Below are positions 5,824 through 8,962 of a stretch of 8,962 nucleotides of DNA, piece after piece. This DNA comes from Deinococcales bacterium (lineage in GTDB: Bacteria; Deinococcota; Deinococci; Deinococcales; Deinococcaceae): assembly GCA_014378225.1 (NCBI GenBank), contig JACMOA010000389.1, positions 1-8,962 on the forward strand. Direction: 5' to 3'. A program made the position numbers and the translations under genes. Every line of letters starts with the position of its first letter. The first letter of the stretch is position 1. The notes beneath the pieces were generated by a model. The model saw only the letters and a program-made list of their open reading frames with translations. It ran no database searches and was not told where the DNA came from.

Positions 5824-7244
5824 TGTCTAAATCTATTTTTAAGACTTTAGCGCTGGGAACTCTGGCTCTGGGACTCGCCTCGGTGGGCGCTCAGATTGTG
5901 AACATGACCATGCCGCCCGCCAGCACTCCTTTGTCGGCCAGCGCTGTTTTACGCAATCCGCAGGGTCAAACGGTGGGCAGCGTCCGCATGGTACAAAACG
6001 GCATGAACCTCCAGATTACAGTGCGCTCGAGTGGACTCACGCCCGGTCAACACGGGATGCACGTTCACGAGTTTGGACGCTGTATCCCTGGAGTAGACGC
6101 GGCTATCAATGAGGTTGTGGCCTTTGGCGGCGCAGGGGGACACTTTGACCCCGGCAAGAGCGGAAATCACGACTCGCCGGGAGCAGAAAACGAGGATGGA
6201 CACGGCGGCGACCTCCCCATGCTCAACGTGGGTGCCGACGGAACAGCAACCCTGAATATCAGCACCGATAAGCTGAGCCTGACCGGAGAGAACGGCATTC
6301 TGAAGCGCTCTTTAATTATCCACGCACAGCCGGACGACTACAAATCCGACCCTTCCGGGATGACCGGCGCTCGAGAGCAGTGCGGCGTGCTCGAGCGTGC
6401 TAACTTCAACACTCGAGACTACACCTTGCCCGGTCTTCAGGACTTTCCCGAGGGCGTGGCCTACAGCTCGAGCAAGAATGTGATTTACACCGGAAGTGCT
6501 ACAAACGGCACCATTTACGCCATCAACGCGGGAACAGGTGCGGTGAGCAAATTTAGCGAAGGCGGCGCGAAGGGACGGACCAGTGCTCTGGGCCTGAAAC
6601 TGGACGCTAAGGGCCAACTTTGGATAGCGGGTGGAGCCGCTGGAACGGTGAGCATTCTCTCTCCAGACGGCGCTCCAGTAGCCGTTCTCGAGACCCCCAA
6701 AAGCCCCAACCCCTACATCAACGACCTGATTCTCGCCTCTGACGGCAACGTGTACGTGACCGACTCGAGCCGCCCGGTCATTTTTAAGGTCAGCCCGGAC
6801 CTCAAGCTCAGCAAGTGGCTCGAGCTGGACCGCACCACCATCAAGTATGGTCCCGGCATCAATCTGAATGGCATTATAGCCACGCCAGACGGCAAATATC
6901 TGCTCAGCGTGCAGCTCAACACCGGAGAATTGTGGCGCATTGACCTGAAAACCAAGGCAGTCAAAAAGGTGATGGGCGGCCTAATGAACGGCGATGGACT
7001 GCTGCTCGAGGGCCGTACTCTCTACGTGGTCCGCAATAAAAATCAGGTGGTGAGCAAGGTGAATCTGAGTGCGGACTACGGCTCTGGGCGCATTACGCTG
7101 GAAGAACCGCTCGAGGGCCTGCGCTTTCCCACCACCCTGGCTTCAATTGGAGGAGACGCGGTGGTGGTTCAAGGGCAGCTTGACAAGCTACAGGGGGGAA
7201 CCCCTGAGACTCCGTTCAAGCTGACCCGCTTTAAAAAGTTCTAG
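5823..7244 (+). CDS. sodC: Exported Cu/Zn superoxide dismutase fused to an SMP-30/NHL-like beta-propeller
   Basis: A 473-residue two-domain protein. Residues 1-23 are a signal peptide ending A-S-V-G-A before Q24. Residues ~35-191 are a Cu/Zn superoxide dismutase with every active-site residue: copper ligands H80, H82, H107 and H167; zinc ligands H107, H116, H127 and D130; disulphide partners C87 and C187; guiding arginine R184. Motifs read 'GMHVHEFGRC', 'GGHFDP', 'GGDLPML' and 'GAREQCGVLE'. Residues ~203-473 form a beta-propeller of the SMP-30/gluconolactonase-like type: 'QDFPEGVAYS', 'NGIIATPDGKYLLSVQLNTGELWRIDL', 'GDGLLLEGRTLYVV'. A free-standing SodC is about 170 residues, so the propeller is an addition and not a frameshift artefact. 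It converts superoxide to peroxide and oxygen in the envelope; the propeller may bind or hydrolyse a sugar lactone (inference). TAATG overlap ties its translation to the upstream dehydrogenase. Confidence 0.92.
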   Translation: MSKSIFKTLALGTLALGLASVGAQIVNMTMPPASTPLSASAVLRNPQGQTVGSVRMVQNGMNLQITVRSSGLTPGQHGMHVHEFGRCIPGVDAAINEVVAFGGAGGHFDPGKSGNHDSPGAENEDGHGGDLPMLNVGADGTATLNISTDKLSLTGENGILKRSLIIHAQPDDYKSDPSGMTGAREQCGVLERANFNTRDYTLPGLQDFPEGVAYSSSKNVIYTGSATNGTIYAINAGTGAVSKFSEGGAKGRTSALGLKLDAKGQLWIAGGAAGTVSILSPDGAPVAVLETPKSPNPYINDLILASDGNVYVTDSSRPVIFKVSPDLKLSKWLELDRTTIKYGPGINLNGIIATPDGKYLLSVQLNTGELWRIDLKTKAVKKVMGGLMNGDGLLLEGRTLYVVRNKNQVVSKVNLSADYGSGRITLEEPLEGLRFPTTLASIGGDAVVVQGQLDKLQGGTPETPFKLTRFKKF

Positions 7245-7259
7245 AAATTCGCTCGAGAA

Positions 7260-7300
7260 AATGAAAAGAAACGCCCAGCAAACGGGCGTTTCTTTTCATT
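7260..7300. terminator. Perfect 17-bp inverted repeat, bidirectional terminator
   Basis: Bases 7260-7276 and 7284-7300 are exact reverse complements (17 bp) around a seven-base loop. The GC core ACGCCC/GGGCGT is followed by TTTCTTTTC on both strands because the arms are symmetric. It lies 15 bp after the SodC-fusion stop and can also stop the converging DUF427 transcript. Confidence 0.93.
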
Positions 7301-7331
7301 ACAACGGCTCGAGCAAGTTTTTATCCCCACG

Positions 7332-7358
7332 ACTTCATAAGTTCAAATCTTAAGAAGT
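7332..7358. repeat. Imperfect palindrome between convergent genes
   Basis: ACTTCATAAG (7332-7341) and CTTAAGAAGT (7349-7358) match as an inverted repeat in nine of ten positions with a seven-base loop. It lies 44 bp past the DUF427 stop on that strand. There is no T-run after it on either strand, so an mRNA-end hairpin or protein site is as likely as a terminator. Confidence 0.4.
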
Positions 7359-7377
7359 GCAAAGCCTAACCAGCAAC

Positions 7378-7391
7378 GCTAATCGCTAATT
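7378..7391 (-). repeat. Heptanucleotide tandem repeat, inverted copy of the 675-695 tract
   Basis: GCTAATC GCTAATT reads on the minus strand as the same GATTAGC heptad found three times at 675-695. It sits ten bases past the stop codon of the DUF427 gene. Two units, one mismatch. Confidence 0.6.
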
Positions 7392-7401
7392 CTAAAAAAC
7401 C

Positions 7402-7680
7402 CTACTCGACCTTGACACCCTTCCAGAAGGCAAGCCGGCCCGTTATGTTCTTAGCCGCGTCCTTTGGAGCGGGGTAGTACCACGCCGCGTCCTTGTTTTC
7501 CTTTCCATCCACCTCGAGCGAGTAATAACTGGCGACACCCTTCCACGGACAGGTGGAGGTAGTGCTCGAGGGCTTCAACACCTCGGGCTTGACACTCTCG
7601 AGCGGGAAGTAATGGTTTCCCTCGACCACCACGGTCTGGTCGCTTTCGGCAATAATCTGATTGTTCCAAATCGCTTTCAT
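7402..7680 (-). CDS. DUF427 domain protein
   Basis: A 92-residue protein that consists almost only of a DUF427 domain; its biochemical role is not established. The family pattern is clear: 'MKAIWNNQIIAESDQTVVVEGNHYFPLESV', then 'TSTCPWKGVASYYSLEVDG' with the characteristic Cys-Pro-Trp-Lys-Gly, then 'AAWYYPAPKDAAKNITGRLAFW'. Many family members are stand-alone proteins of this size. ATG 7680 is preferred to a start 21 codons upstream because GGAGGA lies six bases before it (7687-7692 on the plus strand) and the extension is not family-like. No signal peptide, so cytoplasmic. It is a single gene, divergent from the fatty-acid gene to its right and convergent with the sodC operon, sharing its terminator. 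On the minus strand TTGCCG and GACTAT with an 18-bp spacer, upstream of the GGAGGA, may be its promoter. Confidence 0.85.
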   Translation of the reverse strand: MKAIWNNQIIAESDQTVVVEGNHYFPLESVKPEVLKPSSTTSTCPWKGVASYYSLEVDGKENKDAAWYYPAPKDAAKNITGRLAFWKGVKVE

Positions 7681-7820
7681 GATTTTTCCTCCTGCGCTCG
7701 AGCATAGTCCTGTGGAGTGTGGAAGGACGGCAAGGTTTGTCACTGTATTGGTCGTCGTGTTTGTTCACGGTGCTTGGTGCGACGTGATAGGCTCGAGTCA
7801 GCCTCGAAGCCTGCTCGAGC

Positions 7821-7831
7821 GTGACCGTCAC
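7821..7831. promoter_or_regulatory. Candidate operator palindrome in the divergent region 7681-7895
   Basis: GTGAC-C-GTCAC is a perfect 5+5 palindrome with one central base, 65 bp before the hydroxyacyl-CoA dehydrogenase start. The same 215-bp gap has AGGCT/AGCCT (7789-7793, 7800-7804), GTCCT/AGGAC (7707-7711, 7724-7728) and four CTCGAG copies (7697, 7792, 7814, 7841). A TAGACT at 7864-7869 could be a -10 but has no -35. Regulator unknown. Confidence 0.3.
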
Positions 7832-7895
7832 CCTAGACAGCTCGAGCACGAACACTTTAAACTTAGACTCAGTTCAAGTATTTCAGGGGGTTCTT

Positions 7896-8962
7896 TTGAA
7901 GATACAGACCGCTGCTGTTATCGGGGCCGGGACCATGGGCGCTGCCATCGCCGCACAGCTTGCCAACGCGGGCATTTCTACGCTGCTGCTCGATATTGTT
8001 TTGCCGGATTCCAACGATAGAAACGCCGCCGCAAAAGTGGGCCTCGAGCGTGCGCTCAGAGCCAATCCCGCTGCTTTTATGAATCCAGAAAATGCTAAAC
8101 GGATTCAGGTGGGCAATTTAGAAGACGACCTCGAGAAGTTGAAAGATGCCGACTGGATTGTAGAAGCGGTGCTCGAGAAGCTCGAGGTTAAGCGGGATTT
8201 GTGGGAAAAAGTGGAGCGGGTGGCTAAACCCAGCGCCATTATTTCCAGCAACTCGAGCGGAATCCCGATGCACCTACAGGTTCAGGGGCGCTCGAGCGAG
8301 TTTCAGCGGCGCTTTGTGGGAACCCACTTTTTCAACCCACCGCGCTATCTGCACCTGCTCGAGGTGATTCCTACCCCGCAGACCGACCCCGCCGTGACGA
8401 AGGCCATCTCCGAGTTTGGAGACCGCTTTCTGGGCAAGGGCATCGTGACCGCCAACGACGTACCGGGCTTTATCGCCAACCGAATTGGGGTGTACGGCAT
8501 CGTGCGGGCCATGCAGTGGATGTCCAAAACTGGGCTGACCCCGGATGTAGTAGACGCGCTGACCGGACCAATTCTGGGCCGCGCCAAGAGCGCCACTTTC
8601 AGAACGGCAGACCTTTCGGGCCTGGACATCATCTGGGCGGTGGCTCGAGATTTGGGCAGGGTCACGCCCCCAGACGAGGATTTCAGCCTGCCCGCCTTCC
8701 TGGACAAGATGGTGGAAAACAAGATGCTGGGCGAGAAAACGGGGGGCGGTTTTTTCAAACGGGTGAAAGGTGCGGACGGCAAAAGTCAGATTTTGACCCT
8801 CAACCTCGAGAGTTTTGAGTACGAAGACCGGGGAAAAGTACGTCTGGACGCGCTCGAGCCGTTCAAGAATCAACCGCTCGAGGGCCGTGTTTCCAGTTTA
8901 CTGGCGCTCGAGGGACCCGAAGGAGAGTTTCTTCAGGGCCTGATGCGTGATTATCTGTGGTA
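7896..8962 (+). CDS. 3-hydroxyacyl-CoA dehydrogenase, N-terminal part, 3' end outside window
   Basis: The frame stays open to the window end (355 full codons). It is the NAD-dependent 3-hydroxyacyl-CoA dehydrogenase of fatty-acid beta-oxidation. Residues 10-15 are the GAGTMG nucleotide loop, with D33 ending the second strand (NAD preference). '[21 protein letters not shown]' and 'SNSSG' (118-122) follow. Catalytic-site residues by comparison with the family are H144 ('VGTHFFNPP'), E156 ('LLEVIP') and N195 ('PGFIANRI'). The C-terminal dehydrogenase domain continues past 'GEKTGGGFF'; the region after it resembles the linker of FadN-type proteins of about 770-790 residues, which carry an enoyl-CoA hydratase at the C terminus. 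That half would lie beyond the window. The start is TTG 7896, with GGGGG at 7886-7890 five bases upstream. CTCGAG is dense (12 sites), mostly as Leu-Glu. Confidence 0.92.
   Translation, partial: MKIQTAAVIGAGTMGAAIAAQLANAGISTLLLDIVLPDSNDRNAAAKVGLERALRANPAAFMNPENAKRIQVGNLEDDLEKLKDADWIVEAVLEKLEVKRDLWEKVERVAKPSAIISSNSSGIPMHLQVQGRSSEFQRRFVGTHFFNPPRYLHLLEVIPTPQTDPAVTKAISEFGDRFLGKGIVTANDVPGFIANRIGVYGIVRAMQWMSKTGLTPDVVDALTGPILGRAKSATFRTADLSGLDIIWAVARDLGRVTPPDEDFSLPAFLDKMVENKMLGEKTGGGFFKRVKGADGKSQILTLNLESFEYEDRGKVRLDALEPFKNQPLEGRVSSLLALEGPEGEFLQGLMRDYLW

Noticed and set aside
7451..7855. 134-codon minus-strand frame overlapping DUF427
   Set aside because: Out of frame with the DUF427 gene, which has a conserved domain and a strong ribosome site.
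7661..8020. 119-codon plus-strand frame overlapping the hydroxyacyl-CoA dehydrogenase start
   Set aside because: Covers the divergent promoter region and the NAD-binding segment in the wrong frame.
8274..8873. 199-codon minus-strand frame near the right edge
   Set aside because: Antisense to catalytic residues of the hydroxyacyl-CoA dehydrogenase.

Overview
The window looks like ordinary chromosome from a member of the Deinococcus group. This is inferred from protein style (a RecX, a secreted Cu/Zn superoxide dismutase joined to a beta-propeller, an XRE-cupin regulator next to a GNAT), frequent TTG starts, and promoters with the -10 box so close to the ATG that the mRNAs would be leaderless. 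I cannot name the species. No prophage, insertion sequence, CRISPR array or origin is visible.

Layout, left to right. Plus strand: the 3' part of recX, a tRNA-Pro(CGG) with a strong terminator, an intergenic stretch with three short heptanucleotide repeat tracts, a metallophosphoesterase, a GNAT acetyltransferase gene broken by an in-frame amber codon, then a coupled pair of XRE-cupin regulator and intact GNAT. Minus strand: a TrmB-like regulator overlapping a VOC/glyoxalase-fold gene. Plus strand: after a 290-bp gap, a coupled pair of exported proteins, a sorbosone-dehydrogenase-type propeller and a SodC-propeller fusion, closed by a perfect 17-bp inverted-repeat terminator. Minus strand: a DUF427 gene. 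Plus strand, divergent from it: the N-terminal part of a 3-hydroxyacyl-CoA dehydrogenase that runs off the window.

The most striking property is not a gene. The palindrome CTCGAG occurs about 82 times by hand count, once per ~109 bp, roughly 30 times the base-composition expectation. It occurs in all three reading phases and at the same density between genes (9 sites in ~1.05 kb) as inside them (73 in ~7.9 kb). Single-base variants are rare. This is the signature of a highly iterated palindrome, comparable to cyanobacterial HIP1, and not of codon usage. The array thins out over the exported dehydrogenase and the SodC domain (3 sites between 4735 and 6369).

Functionally the window is a mix of housekeeping, small-molecule modification and regulation. 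The one clear functional unit is the export operon at 4591-7244, where an extracytoplasmic sugar-dehydrogenase-like protein is translationally coupled to a superoxide dismutase with all metal ligands intact.
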